DNA of 64,000 bases from Manihot esculenta (lineage: Eukaryota > Streptophyta > Magnoliopsida > Malpighiales > Euphorbiaceae), in assembly GCF_001659605.2 (NCBI RefSeq), contig NC_035170.2, positions 8,439,001-8,503,000 on the forward strand, in the 5' to 3' direction. Both the position numbers and the translations under genes were made by a program. Below, one piece after another: positions 24,701 to 37,379 of the stretch (within the stretch, counting starts at the first letter, position 1; every line of letters begins with the position of its first letter). Below the pieces are notes generated by a model that was not told the DNA's origin, ran no database searches, and worked only from the letters and a program-made list of their open reading frames with translations.

Positions 24701-27281
24701 AGATGAGTATTAAAAGTCAGAATTCTTCTTAGAATTCCTTGAGTCTGCAATAGCAAAGTTTTTTACTCTACATGAGCCCCACACAAACCTGCTTATAGCA
24801 TTTTTGGGCAAAAGTTCCATCCTACAGCTCGAACCTGCTTGCGGTCCAGCTTTGAATAGCTCAATCCTGCCACATTATGTCTATTTCAGACTGAAGCTCG
24901 GTACAAGCTCAACTCAAGGTTTACATTAAAATCTTCAACTTCAAGACTTCAACTTTATTGCTCTCATAACAAGTACATCCCTCCTCTCTCTCCTATCCTC
25001 CTCTTTTTCTATCCTTCGTTCTCTCCCTCTCTGCAGCATCTTGCATGTCCAGCAGTTAATCTTTCTTTTTTTCGCTTACATCCTTATTGTCACAAGTCCT
25101 TGGTTGGCATGCTTTGGCATAAGCTTGCTCCGAAATATTATGGGTTGTTTCCGGTGTTACATTGGATTGGGCAGGTTGTGTATCAACTGGATTTACCAAA
25201 TGATAACAAAATTTACCATGCTTTCATGCTTCGCTTCTCAAAGCTTACAAAGGTTGTCCACCGACCGTGCGGACTCTTTCTCCTTTAAATGATAGTTGTA
25301 ACCACTTAACAACCAATCAAGGTATAAATCCCTCAATCAGTGGAGATCTTTATCTCAAAAAATTAAAACAAATAGAACTACTTTCCTATCATAGCCTCCT
25401 ATTTATTTTTTTTTTTCCATATTTCAACATAATAACTATGAACAACTTTCCTAGCCCACAGCTGTAGTTGTTTTACAATAAATCCCTCCAATTCCTTCCT
25501 CTCCTACCTGCTCCCTTATTTATACACATATTTTGAAATATAATTTGCTAATCGTTGCTTCTATCTTCTGTTCTGCAATTCCCTTTAACCAATTCAGTTG
25601 ATATTTATGGAATAATCCTTCATTCCACAAGGAGATTCTTTTTCATCTTTTTCCTATAGTAAATTCTTGAGGCGCAAGCCTGCCAGCCTCTCAGCCCATG
25701 CTTCCTAGGTCCTCAGTTGGATTCTTGCTAGCAATTAGCAACTGAATCAGCTATTCAATAACCACTTAACAACTATTCCTGCCAGTCTCCTCTTTACAAT
25801 TACTACTTATTCTCTTCCAGAAACATCTAGAATCTTCAACCATTCTGCTCCTTCTAACTTTCTATTTACATATTTCTTCAACCAAACTGATATAAATGCT
25901 TTTGCCAACAAGCTAGCTCACGAGTTTATTTAACAAGCTTATGATGAGCCTACTCAATGAGCCAACTCGGAAGCCTGCTCAACAAATCATCTAGCTTGCT
26001 AGCTCAATGAGCCAGCTTGCCTATTTACTCAATGAGACAGCTCGCAATCTTGTAAATAAGCCATTAACGAGTCAAATACTGCTGAATTCAAGAAAATTAG
26101 GCTCTAGCCAAATCAAACCAAACAACCGAACAAGGGTTGAACAGCTCTTGAATAGTTTAGTCCATTTCCACCCCCTATCTAAAGTAACATGCACAACATA
26201 TTTTGCAAATAATCTAATGCTGAAGTTCTATGCTGAAGTTCTATCCTAAAGTAACAATGAAAGAAGAAAAAAATTCCCTAATTCTATTTCACATAGAAGT
26301 CCATTTTTTTCCCATTATTGTGATTGCAGGCTAACACTTTAATTTTATATCTATTAAGAACTTCTTCAGTGACAAAAAGTGGCTTCTTTTTAGTTTATTT
26401 TGTTTTTCTTTTTTGTTTCCTTTTGGAGACAATATAATATTTGGACACAACCTGTAAGCATTTGGATTTACACACACAGCTAATTTCATAGAGAAAACTG
26501 CAAAACAAAATGCTGCTATATCCGGGACAAATAGAGATATTCCCCCTTGTTTATTTCACTTTCCATAAATAATCAAATTTAATAAAGAAAAACCTTTCTT
26601 TCAAACAGCAATTCATTACTTACGACTATTTAGAATAACATACCCATGAGCACACATGAGTGGATCTTCAAAGGAAGCATTCGGGGCATAGATCTCGAAG
26701 TCGCGAGGTATGGCTCGCGATCCATATCTAAAACAATGAAAAAAGATAATTATAGATGAAAAATTATCTGACAAAAAAGCGTTTTGAACTTAAGTAGAAT
26801 GTTGATGAATATATAAATTCATTTCTCCTCCTATGTAAGTTACACAAGTAGCCTAGGAACCCAAAAGGTTCATCTTCTTAAACCCATTTTAGCCAGTATC
26901 TCATAACAAAATCAAGTTACCCGTTTACAGTTATAACAAGTGGTAACTGAACATCCTGACGAGATTTTTTTCATCAACTGCGGTAATTTGTAGTTGCGTA
27001 TCTAAGTTTCTCATGTCCGAATCCCAAACTCGAACTTAGAAACAGATCAATCAAATGGTACATAAACCCTGCCCCTGATTCTTGATTAAAATCAACCCTA
27101 AATTCATAGAAAATTAACTAGTTTCCGTCAACCATTTCAGTATCAGAACAATTTAATCTTAAATGCGAGAGAAAGGAACTGACAAGTTGAGAATATGAGG
27201 AAGTATATCGTCAGAAACGAGCTTTCTTGCACGAAACGCGCATGATTCCGTGGTACAGCATGCCATTATCTTCAAACTCAT
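18428..27281 (-). CDS. NTF2/SnoaL-like domain protein, six exons (possibly DUF2358)
   Basis: A small uncharacterised plant protein with an NTF2-like fold. I reconstructed six minus-strand exons: 27281-27184, 26727-26644, 24355-24316, 23854-23786, 21569-21460, 18566-18428. They sum to 540 nt (179 aa), with consistent phase and GT-AG ends at every junction. Supporting stretches are YAPNASFEDPL (exon 2), KSAFYSLPK (the 40-nt exon 3), NKQQYIFLGR and VEDGKVLRHEDWWDKKP (exons 5-6) and GSMLATHAMMRFGKDPRPK (C-terminus), which look like the NTF2-like/DUF2358 type. Ligand and reaction are unknown. Two in-frame starts are possible: ATG at 27281 or 27266 (MACCTT, 174 aa). The short N-terminus is not a clear targeting peptide. 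Introns of 0.46-2.9 kb hold transposon fragments. No stop or frameshift is seen, so the gene is probably functional. Confidence 0.85.
18699..18733. repeat. (AAT)n microsatellite
   Basis: About eleven uninterrupted AAT units inside the last intron of the NTF2-like gene. Confidence 0.9.
20446..20459. repeat. Poly(G) tract
   Basis: An uninterrupted run of about 14 G in otherwise AT-rich intronic DNA. It may be a length-variable site or a sequencing/assembly weak point. Confidence 0.8.
21955..22220 (+). mobile_element. Possible SINE head with Pol III-like boxes
   Basis: TGGCTTGGTGG (21955-21965) resembles a tRNA-type A box and GGTTCGAGACC (21999-22009) fits the B box, 44 bp apart. This is the usual layout of a tRNA-derived SINE promoter. 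The element lies in intron 4 of the NTF2-like gene and is surrounded by sequence rich in ggtttggttcagtt words (about 21735-22830). The 3' end and target duplication are not identified. Confidence 0.35.
25121..25252 (+). pseudogene. Ty3/gypsy integrase C-terminal fragment
   Basis: An open stretch encodes KLAPKYYGLFPVL, then IGQVVYQLDLP and KIYHAFMLRFSKL. This matches the conserved segment just after the integrase core in plant gypsy polyproteins (compare [12 protein letters not shown] in element 1). No other part of the element is recognisable. It is oriented opposite to the host gene, in its second intron. Confidence 0.7.
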
Positions 27282-28400
27282 CAAAATAAAAAATAAAACA
27301 AGTAAGAAGGGGGAGAGAGTGCATTCAAAATGGTTACCCCGAGAGATTTTCCGGGCAGACAAACTGGTAAAATTTCGGCGGCGGGAACAATGAGAAAGTG
27401 GAGCTTTTACTTATTCAAGAGAAGAATAACGGTCATGGCCATATGATGCTCCACCTGGCAAAAACCAGGCCGCTTGGCTTTCTGTGGTCCGTCGTCTCTT
27501 TCTTTTCAACTTCATTTTCTTTTCGTACAAAGCCAGTCGTTTAAATTGCGGCTTCAATCAATTTTTTGAAACGCCACTGATTAAACCATGAAGGCAAATG
27601 GTTAAGAATTGATATCCGACTCAGGGATTTGAGCATCATATTATTAAATAAATATTATAATATTAATAATAATGTTAATTATAAATAATATTTTATAAAT
27701 AATTATTAAAAAAATTTCATTTAAACTTTAAGATTTAAAATATTAAAAAAAATAAGGGGAAAATCCAAGTCAGCGCACAGTTGGGCACCGTAATCCAGGG
27801 TTCATTCTGCTCTGCTTATTAAAAATAGCCCACCTTATACTCTCGATTTCCTTGAATCTGTTGTCCTACCTTATTTAAAGTTCGAGAATACTTCGATAGC
27901 GTTGCGCCACAAATATCTAATCGTTAGCTTTGCCCAATAAAACGCGTTTCGTGCTCGGTTTAATTAGTCTTTTGCTCTATTCAAGTCAAACCAACGTTGC
28001 ACATGTCACTATCACTGCCGGCCTATATTTAAGTGATTTTACTCATTTTTTATTTTAAATCTATAATTTAATTTATATCCCAGTAATGTCTCATAAAATT
28101 ATATCATTATTAAATAATAATAATTTTTAAATTTTATCAAAAAATATTAACAATTAAAATATAATTATTAATTAAAATAAAAAATATACTTTATAATTTT
28201 ATTATTTTTACTTTAAAATATACAATTTAATTTTATATTAAAATAATATTTCATAATGTAATTTATATATCGATATTTTTAATAAAATCTAAAAATTATC
28301 ACGCCCTATTAAATATATAATATTATAAGATATTATTTTAATAAAAATTAAAATATTAATATAAAGTCAAAATAAAATAAAATTATATTATATTATTTTA
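27282..28400. other. Upstream region of the NTF2-like gene
   Basis: 27282-27480 probably holds the 5' UTR and promoter of the minus-strand gene. A clear TATA box was not picked. 27630-28400 is very AT-rich with no recognised feature. Confidence 0.45.
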
Positions 28401-29228
28401 GATAAATTACACTTTAATCTTTAAATTTTAGCATAATTAATAAATTAATTTCTTTATTTTTAAAATTGAATACTTAAACTTTTATATTTTATAGCCATCC
28501 AAATTACATTATCTCTCTAGTCCATTGATTGGTTAATTAAATATTTCAAAATTTAGTCAAATGAGAGAGTGATTTTTTTATCTCAAAAATACCCCTTCTT
28601 TTCTATTCTAAATTGATTTCTTCTTTCTTTATTTTCCTAAAATTCTCTTGGAAAAATAAAACCCCGTGCCCATTATTCTCAATCCCAAGCTTGCAAAAAT
28701 TTTTTTCTCATCTTTTCTCAATTTCTTTGACTATCATTGTCCCTTCCTTTATCCGTGTGGCGGAAACTTTATCCCGTTGAAGTATTTAAGACTTTAAAAC
28801 TTTATCCGGCGAAAGCATTCCCTCCTCCTCCACTTCTCTCAATATGATCATTTCCTCCACCACTACACAAGAAGCTGCCTCTTGAGCCAAACAAAGAGTA
28901 CTATGTGAAGGTAGAGATTGAAATAATTCCTTGAATGTTATAGAAAATGGAGGAAGCAGATATTGTATCTATCAGTGAAAGGTCTCCAACAAAGCCTAGT
29001 GGAGCTGTATAGATAGGGTGGAAGAATTTGGGAGCAAAGAGGTAGATGAGCATATGAGCAAGTAAAAAAGATTGAGAAGATCTGTTGTTGGAGTATAAGA
29101 TACATATGCTAAAGAAGATGAAGTGGAAACCAAAATTTGATATGAAGAATCTTTTATCAAACGGCTATTCATGTGGAGGGAAGTAAAGGGAGAAAGAGAG
29201 AAAGGGTGAGGTTTTTATAAAAGGGTGT

Positions 29229-32200
29229 TGTAATACCCGGCTAGATTCCGGTATCGGAATCCCTACTTTCCGGCGGAATCTCCGTTGGAATCTGGCATTT
29301 GAGGATGTCGGAGGTTTGTAGAAGGGTAAGAGAAAGGTTTTCTAAAATGTTTTTAAGTGTTTCTAAGGTTTTACTGTAAAAGGACTTGAGTTTTGAAGAG
29401 AAAAGACCAAGGGGACAAAGTGCAGGTTCGGCCGCCGAAAGTGATGTTCGGCCGCCAAAAGTGCCTTAGGTTTGGCCCCCGAAACTTCAAGTTCGGCCGC
29501 CGAACGTTGCATGGTTTTGCATGCAGGTTTGGCCGCCGAAGTTGAGGCGGTCAGCCGCCTATAAAGGGTCCTCAGTCGGTGAAATGGATCAGTTTTGCTT
29601 CCTTTTCACTCCCAGAGGTGAGTTCTTGTTCCCCTTGGATGGTTTTCATGGTTTTTCATCAAATCTTTCAAAGTTAAGTAAGTTTTAAATGAGTTTTATC
29701 CTTGTTTTGAAGGTTTTGCACTTTAAGCAAGGTTTTGGAGAGTTTGGAGCTTAGATCCTCCATAGCTCTAAGTTTGGATCACACCAGCCTTTGTTCTTTA
29801 AGAGGTAAGTGTAGATCCTTAGTTTTAATGATGTTTTACATGAGTTTTATGAAGGGAAAAGGGAGTTTAGGCATGAGTTTGCATGGTTAGGCATATTAGG
29901 ATTTATGGACCCTTTATGCTTTATGTTTGCTTGATGAGTTTGTTTGGTGGAGTTTAAGTTATCTTAAGCTCCTATATGCTTGTTGTATGAGTTATGCATG
30001 AGTTAGAAAGGTTGGCTGCATGTGTTGAGGGTTTGGAAGGTTTGGGAGGCATGTTTGTGCACGAAACTGAGTTCTGGATGAACTCAGGTTCAGTAGCCGA
30101 AGGAGGATTCGGCCGCCGAACATGCTGAGGAGGTGGCTTCGGCTGCCTAAGCTTGCTCAAGTTTGCCCCCGAAAGTTTGGACTTTCGGCTCTGGAGGAGA
30201 GGTTCGGCCGCCGAAGGTGCCGCCGAACATGCCCGAGGTTCGGCTCTGGAGGGAGCATTCAGCCGCCGAGTGTGCCGCCGAAGGTGCTCTGTTCAGCCTT
30301 CCTTTGCATGATTTCTATGATTGTTCTAGGATGTTTTAGGGGGTTTTTAGGAAATTGTTTAGGAGTTGTTTATAAGTTGTATAGCGTATATTTGGTACCT
30401 CATTTGAGTCCTCCATTATAGGATTGGACCTGAGAAACCGCGGTGTTTAGCAGTAGTAGTAGCTGCTTCAGAGTTAGAGTTGGCCCAGAGCTAGCCACTG
30501 CTTGGCTACAGGTGAGTGGAACTAAACTTAATGTTTTAAATTGAGAAATGAAAGGCTTCTAGCATGATCCATGCATCATAAATGCCATGTTATGTAGTAG
30601 ATTGTGTTGCATTAGAATCCACGAATATGATGCATTGCATAAGATGTTGTTCATGTGGATGAATGTTGGATGATCCTTAGCCCTTGATATGAGATGAGAT
30701 ACTATGAGATGAGATATGGCATGAGATAGCCATACCAGGTCGCTCCTGACACTACAGACCAGGTCGCTCCTGGTACTATGAGTCAGTTAAGAGAAGTCCC
30801 GATGAGGCCTAATCGCCCCGGGCACAGTTGGACATGTATGTTATGAGTCAGTTAAGAGAAGTCCTGGTGAGGCCTAATCGCCCCGGGCACAGTTGGACAT
30901 ATTACTATATGTAGAGGGCTATTGGTGACAAGTTCATCCTTGCGATGATATGTTTGTGATGTGATGCATTTCATGAAATCATGTAATTAATGAACTGTTT
31001 TATTGTTCCTACTCACTGGGCTGTAGTAGCTCATCCCACTCCCTTAACCCCAGTTTTGCAGGTTCAGATGAAGCTATGGAAAGTCAGAGTCAGCAAGAGT
31101 AAAGAGTAAAGAGATGCATGAATGTATGTATGTAATAGAGTAGTGGACATGATATAAAGTAAAGGATTAGTTTGTAATGCAATGTATAGATATATATTGT
31201 CATATAATGGATAGAATTGTATTTTACCTTAGTGTCTTTGCCCTAGTGTGGTGTATGATGAAAACCTTTATGCATGGATCCTGTTTTGCGTTTCTTGATG
31301 AGAAATGTGTGAAACCAGGCTTAATGTATAGCTTGATGAGATACCAGTGGGTTGTGTTTTGGGGAGAAAGGGTATCAATCCCTTGACCCAAGAACCTAAC
31401 CGTGAGGGAAGAAATGGTTTCAATCCCTTGACCCACAGCAGTCATGTAATACCCGGCTAGATTCCGGCATCGGAATCCCTACCTTCCGGCGGAATCTCCG
31501 TTGGAATCTGGAATTTCTGAAGATGCCAGAGGCTTCTAGAGGGGTAAAATGTGTTTTCTAAAATGTTTTCACATGATTTCATGGTTTTAAAGGGAAATGA
31601 TTTGAGTTTGAAAAGGAAAAGACCAAGGAGGCGTTTGCCAGGTTCGGCCGCCGAAAGTGAAGTTCGGCCGCCGAACATGGAAAGGCTTCGGGAGCGCCTT
31701 TGGCCTCCGAAAGTCTTGTTTAAACGAGCCAAGGTTCGGCCGCCGAAAGTCAAGTTCGGCCGCCGAACTTGCATGAGTTTAGGGGGCACGTTAGGCCGCC
31801 GAAGGTCTTCGACCAGGCCACCTATAAAGGGCCCTCAGATCGGAAATGGGTGAGTTTTCTCCCCATTCTTGAGCTCAGGTGAGTTTATGCCTTCCTTTGG
31901 TCGTTTCGTGTTTTCTCTACCCATCTCTCAAGTTTTTCATGATTTCTACCCTTGTGTTTGAAGATTTAAAGCTTAAAGGGAGTTTTGGGAGCTTGGAGCT
32001 TTTGGAGCTTGGATTCTCCACACCTCCGAGTTAGAGATCACGCAACCCTCGATCTTCAAGAGGTAAGTGTAGATCCTTGCTTCCCTAGTGTTTTCATGAA
32101 GTTTTACGTAAGTTTTATGAAGGTTTTGATGGTTGAGTATGGGTAGATATGCATGTTTAGGTTTATATGGGTTTTATGCCCAATGTATGTTATGTGATAT

Positions 32201-34043
32201 TTTTGTTGAGGAGTTTATGTTAGTTTATGCTCCTTTATGCATATGGGAGTGAGTATGCATGATTGGGAGAGAGTATGTAAGGATTTGGGTGTTTTGAGTT
32301 CGGTTTTTGGCTAGGCAGAATCGGACCTGTCGTCCAGAGGGGACCAGGTTCGGCCGCCGAAAGGAGTTTCGGCCGCTGAAAGGAGTTTCGGCCGCCGAAC
32401 CTGCATGGGAGGCAGCCTTTCGGCTGCCGAACGTGCCCCCGAAGGAGGGACTTTCGTTTCTGTCCAGGGGTTTCGGCCGCCGAACCTACCGCCGAACTTA
32501 CCCGAGTTTCGTCTCTGGAAGGGACTTTCGGCCGCCGAAGGTGCCGCCGAAAGTGCCCTGTCCAGCCGTTTCTTGGGTGTTTCCTATGCATGTTTTAGTG
32601 ATGTTTAGAGGGGTTTTTGGGGGTATGTTTATGAGTTGTTTAGAGTATGTTTGGCACCTCATTCGAGTCCACCTGTGTAGGATCGGACCCGAGGGACCGA
32701 GGAGGCCAGTAGTGCTAGCAGTTGCAGAGTCAGTCAGCGTCTGCCATGAGGTGAGTAGAACTAAACTTAATCTTTTATGCACGAAATCGAATGCCTAAAG
32801 CATGCTCATGCATCATGATTATATGTAATAGGATGATTGCACTAGTTTCACGAATGTGACGCATTGCATTATTTGATGTTGATTCAGGAGGTTCGGACCA
32901 AGGCGACTTCAATAGCCCATATCTGTCATTGAGTCTTGGGTGAGTCTTTTGAGAGCCGGACAAGTACATATAGGAAAGTCCTTGTGAGCTCTCTGTGGAC
33001 TAGGCACCCTGTCATGTATGTGAAAGTCCTGTGTGAGCTCCTTGGGGGAGCCGGGCACCGACAGAGGGATTTTTGAGGTCATGTCTGATCCTTGAGAGTA
33101 AAGGATGCTAGCAAAGAAAGAAAGAAACTCTCAAAAACAGTCCGTGGGGAATATTTATTTGCATGAACCCCGAGACGGACCTAGTTATGTGATTTTGTTT
33201 GTGATATGATGCATTTCATGAGAGCATGTAATTAATGAACTGTTTTCTTTGTTTCTACTCACTGGGCTTTTTAGCTCATCCCTTTCCCCTAATCCCAGTT
33301 TTGCAGGTCAGAGGTTGCTCAGGAAGATGTCAAGGGTAAAGGTTATGTAATAGAATAGTATGTTAGTTGTGGACATGAGATGTAATGTAAAATGAGATGT
33401 AATGTATGTAACTGATAGTAGAGTTAATGTTTATGGATTAGAGTGTGCTTGGCCCTATAGATTGGTTAATCCCTGTTGATGCATGGTTATGTAACGTTTT
33501 AAATGTTGAGATGAGAACCAGGCTTGATGTCTATAATGTTGACCCAGCCAGAGCATTTGATGAGGGCTCTAGTATGGGAAAGTTTATGTTCACAGTTATG
33601 TTGTAGCATACGGATCAAGCTTGGTGTATGTTCAGATTACAGTTTTTATGTTAAAGTTTTTGATCATGTGTGGGATTTGACCAGGTAATAGTATGTATGT
33701 TTGGCTTGCTACGGGTCCCGGCGGCCTTAAGCCGATCTGGATCCTAGCGCCGGTGGCGGTTCGGGCCGTTACAGAGGGGTATCGGTTTCCGGGCTGTTAC
33801 AAGTCAGTAGTCACTGGTATAGGTCCTGAGGGCCGTTTCAGATTTGCATATCTGAGTAGCAGTAGTTAAGCCTAGTAGTTTTACAGGATTATTGATTCTG
33901 TTTGATCATGTATTGGATTTATCAGGTACACAGAGAGTATAGTCGGCTTGCTACGGGTCCCGGCGGCCTTAAGCCGATCTGGATCCTAGTACCAGTGATG
34001 GTTCGGGCCGTTACAGAGGGGTACCGGTTTCCGGGCTGTTACA
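29229..34043 (+). mobile_element. Outer solo LTR of a Tekay-like family, split by an inner solo LTR
   Basis: Begins TGTAATACCCGGCTAG and ends GGCTGTTACA, flanked by the target duplication ggtgt (29224-29228 and 34044-34048). No internal retroviral region exists. After removing the nested insert (31445-33801 plus one agtca) the LTR is about 2.45 kb. It carries the GCCGCCGAA repeats, a TATA box (29560), the conserved donor/acceptor-like series and the terminal CTACGGGTCCCGGCGG block. Formed by recombination between the LTRs of a full element. Confidence 0.9.
31445..33801 (+). mobile_element. Inner solo LTR nested in the outer solo LTR
   Basis: 2357 bp, TGTAATACCC...GGCTGTTACA, with its own 5-bp target duplication agtca (31440-31444 and 33802-33806). 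Same family as its host LTR. TATAAA lies at 31823. Splice-like sites are at 31879 (donor), 32063 (donor), 32680 (acceptor), 32751 (donor) and 33306 (acceptor). Confidence 0.92.
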
Positions 34044-34213
34044 GGTGTTTTTAGAATTTAAAATATTTCTCTCCTTTTTAACAGATTTTAGGATGAAATT
34101 ACTCCCAATTTAGATGGAAAAAAAAATACAAAGATTAAGTGTTCGATTTTAAAAATAGAGGGATTGATTCGTTAATTATACTAAAACTCAAGAGTTAAAA
34201 TGTAATTCATCCT

Positions 34214-35410
34214 ATTTTTTTCTATCCAAAAAATAACAACTTGAAAATTTAAATAGAATTTTAAAATTCACTTGTATAATAAAGAAATACCGAAAATTAA
34301 ATTTTGTAATACCAAATAAATATTAATATATTAAAATTAAAACTATATAATAAAATTAACATAAAAGTTTATGTATTTTTAATCGGTAAAAGATAATAAA
34401 ATAAAAAATCTAATATATATATATACTAAATTACATTTTAACTTTTAAATTCTAACATAATTAATTGATGTATCCTCTATTTTTGAAATTAAATATTTTA
34501 GTCTTTATATTATAACTGTCCAAAAATATAAATCCATTCATTAATTAATGTATTAGTTCAATAATTTAAACTTTATCAAATGATAGAGAATGTTTTCTAT
34601 TTTTAAAAATATACTTTCATTCTTTTCATCAACCTTCGGTTAGACTTAGCCACATTCCATTTTAGACCATTAACTAATTTTAATTCTTAAACCAGACTGA
34701 AACTTTAAAGCAAAGTGGTCGGTTTCGTGTCCTTCCTCTAAATGATTTATTTGAACTGATGATTTGATTTAATTTTTAATTCGGTTTTGAATTTCTAAAA
34801 TAAATCCTTTTATAAAATTGTGTCCACTAAAATTAATACATAGGTAAGTTAAAAAGTCCAATAATTATGCAAATAGGCACATTTTATATAATTTACTCAT
34901 TTATTCAATTATCAATTCAATGATATTTAGTACTTATATTTATTTCTTTATGTTTTATTTGATTTTATTTAATTTTTTTTACCTGTTGAAACTGAAACCA
35001 AAACTGAAATTATAAAAAAACTGTAATTATAACTATTATAAAACTGCAGAACCATAATCGCAAAAACTACAATCATAATTGTTGTAAAATCGAGCTAAAA
35101 CTAGACCAAACCATTAAAAAATCCAATTTGTTTTTGGACGGTCATAAATCAAGTTGATTTTGGTTTAATTCGTACATAGAATAATCTAGAACTGACCATT
35201 CGAATCTACTGTCTCCACTTACATGCTCACAATATTTTTTTAGAATAAAGTTCAAATAAGTCTCGCTACTCTACCATGATCAAGCTAATTCTTGAGAATT
35301 GCAGATAAAATTTATATATTTACCACTCTCTTCCTCGAGCTCTTTCTTTTTCTTTCTTCAGCCAAAGGAGTAATAATTACTATCAATAGAAGAGCAATAA
35401 TTGAGCATAC
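34214..35410. other. AT-rich region, TE debris
   Basis: No gene. A second copy of the inverted-repeat end described at 28404 begins near 34424. 34990-35180 is rich in aaaccaaaactg words, typical of unclassified plant repeats. Confidence 0.4.
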
Positions 35411-36419
35411 TGAAAGTATTTGAAAAATAAGATAAAATAATAAAACTTGAGTCGTATTGAATATTGTCCTTGAAGATCTATTTTGCAATCTTTCAAGATT
35501 AAACAGGTCCTTGTGGAATTTAATTTTGAGGATCAGAACAACAAGAGTTTATTTTTAATTTATAATCTAGCAGAAAGTATAGAGAAGGGAAGGAATAAAT
35601 TTAAAAATATGAGTAACTTTCTTTGTGAAAATACAGGCTATTTATAATAGAAAAAATAATCGTTGTAAGCTGTTATAAAAATCTTGAGATAATATAATAA
35701 AATTATAATGATCAAATTTAATATTAGATTTAAATATCAAATCTGCAACAATAAAAAATTCTCACAAATAAAATATTCAACAACTATAAAATCTTCAACA
35801 ATTATAAAATCTTCAACAATTATAAAATCTTCAACGACCACAATATATTTTATAATCTAAATTCATTTTACAACAATCTCCCACATATTTTAAAAGATTT
35901 TTTATTACTAAGTTTAAAAATTTAGTGTACATATTTGGAATCTGATATCTTTTGGACTATAAATTAGACCTAATTAGATTAATAAGATTTAACATACATA
36001 ATAATTGGTGAAACTTTTGTTTCAATCAAAAACTCTTTTTTGTATGCTAATATCTCATCAATCTCATAACACTTCACAAATCTTATTGTCAATGTTATTT
36101 TATGATAATAGGTCATGCGCACTCATGATAGTTCACAAATGCTTTAAAGATTATGTCACAATCTCATAAAAGCGGCCCCACTCTACACTTAAATATGTAA
36201 TATTATCAAGTGTATATTGCAATTTATACACCATCCATAAGGGATATAAATATCACTAAAAACTTTCATCTCATCATCTCATTAATGTTGTCTAGCACTT
36301 TTCACAACATAGAAAGGAACAATGTTAAATAGCGCTAGCAGAATTAACAAGTGACTTGTTATTATCCATATGAATATTTTTTATAAGATCTCCAATCACA
36401 AAGGTTGGGTTTCTATCAC

Positions 36420-36730
36420 TGTTAATTTGATATTGGCTAAGTCTTATTCTCCTCAATATTTTATTTATTAAAAATTTAGTCAAGAAATCGATCAAATTCA
36501 TGTTGACTTTACATAATTAATGGATGTAATTCAATTTCTCAATCGTTGCCTTACCATATTATATCTTAAACGAATATGTCTTTTTTGTTATTGAAAAATT
36601 CATTCTTTGGCATAACTATTGCCATTTGGCAATCACAATATATAAATAATATTAATTTTATTCTTAATATCGTATTTGCTAAGAAATTTCTTAGCCACTC
36701 AAGTTTCATTGTCATCTAATTTCAAAAAAA
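36420..36730 (-). pseudogene. Copia RNase H remnant
   Basis: Minus-strand translation shows EIRWLRNF-like, CDCQMAIVMPKNEFFN and KKRHIRLRYN in order, followed by INYVKST. This is the typical end of a copia polyprotein. Stops and frameshifts break it. Confidence 0.65.
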
Positions 36731-37379
36731 TAAACTATAATTCCATAGTGGTTCTGACAATAATAATTTATTTCCAAGTAAGTGCACCACCATCTAAATT
36801 AAATATATAATCACTAGTAGATTTTATCTCATTTGAATTTAAATTATAATTAACATCATTGTATTCTTCTAATAAAGTGTGACATCCACTATATAGAATA
36901 TCATAACTCATAGTACCTCTCAAATAATTCTTAAATTTGACTAAAATAGCTCAATGATCACGATTATATTATATGTAAATATGCTCAATCTACATAGTAT
37001 AAGTTATATCAAGTTTGAAAATTTCATTAAATGTAATAATTTTTTGATAATATGTGTATATCCAAATTGAGCAATAATATCATCTCTAATCTTCTTTGAA
37101 AATTAGCATTATATAGGGATATTCACTAGTTTGACATTGAGATGTCTAAACTTATTTAGAAAAAACTTAGTATTAATACTCTTGTAATATAATTATATTA
37201 TCATTCATCCTTATGAATTTAACATCTCAAATCACATTTGGTTCCTCCATATAATTTATATCAAATTTATAAATAGGAAAATATTTTTTACTCATATATT
37301 ATATCATAACTTGTATCAAATATAAGTATATGATCACATATAAACAAATAATCACTCATTTATCATTTATAAATTTTGT

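Larger units (their letters stand above)
28404..34213. mobile_element. Probable terminal-inverted-repeat element interrupted by solo LTRs
   Basis: The left block at about 28404-28510 and the right block at about 34120-34213 are diverged inverted copies of each other. Shared words include aaattacactttaa, agcataattaa, ctttatttttaaaattgaa and a following aatacttaa. Without the LTR insert the element would be about 1 kb. A related left-end copy starts near 34424. The end words resemble those of the Mutator-like element at 37716. No clean target duplication was found. The central part (about 28820-29200) is less AT-rich and of unknown origin. Confidence 0.45.

Noticed and set aside
27282..27362. 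Upstream extension of the NTF2-like first exon to 27362
   Set aside because: The codon at 27362-27360 is TTG, not ATG. The first in-frame ATG is at 27281, and homology-like sequence starts only after that.
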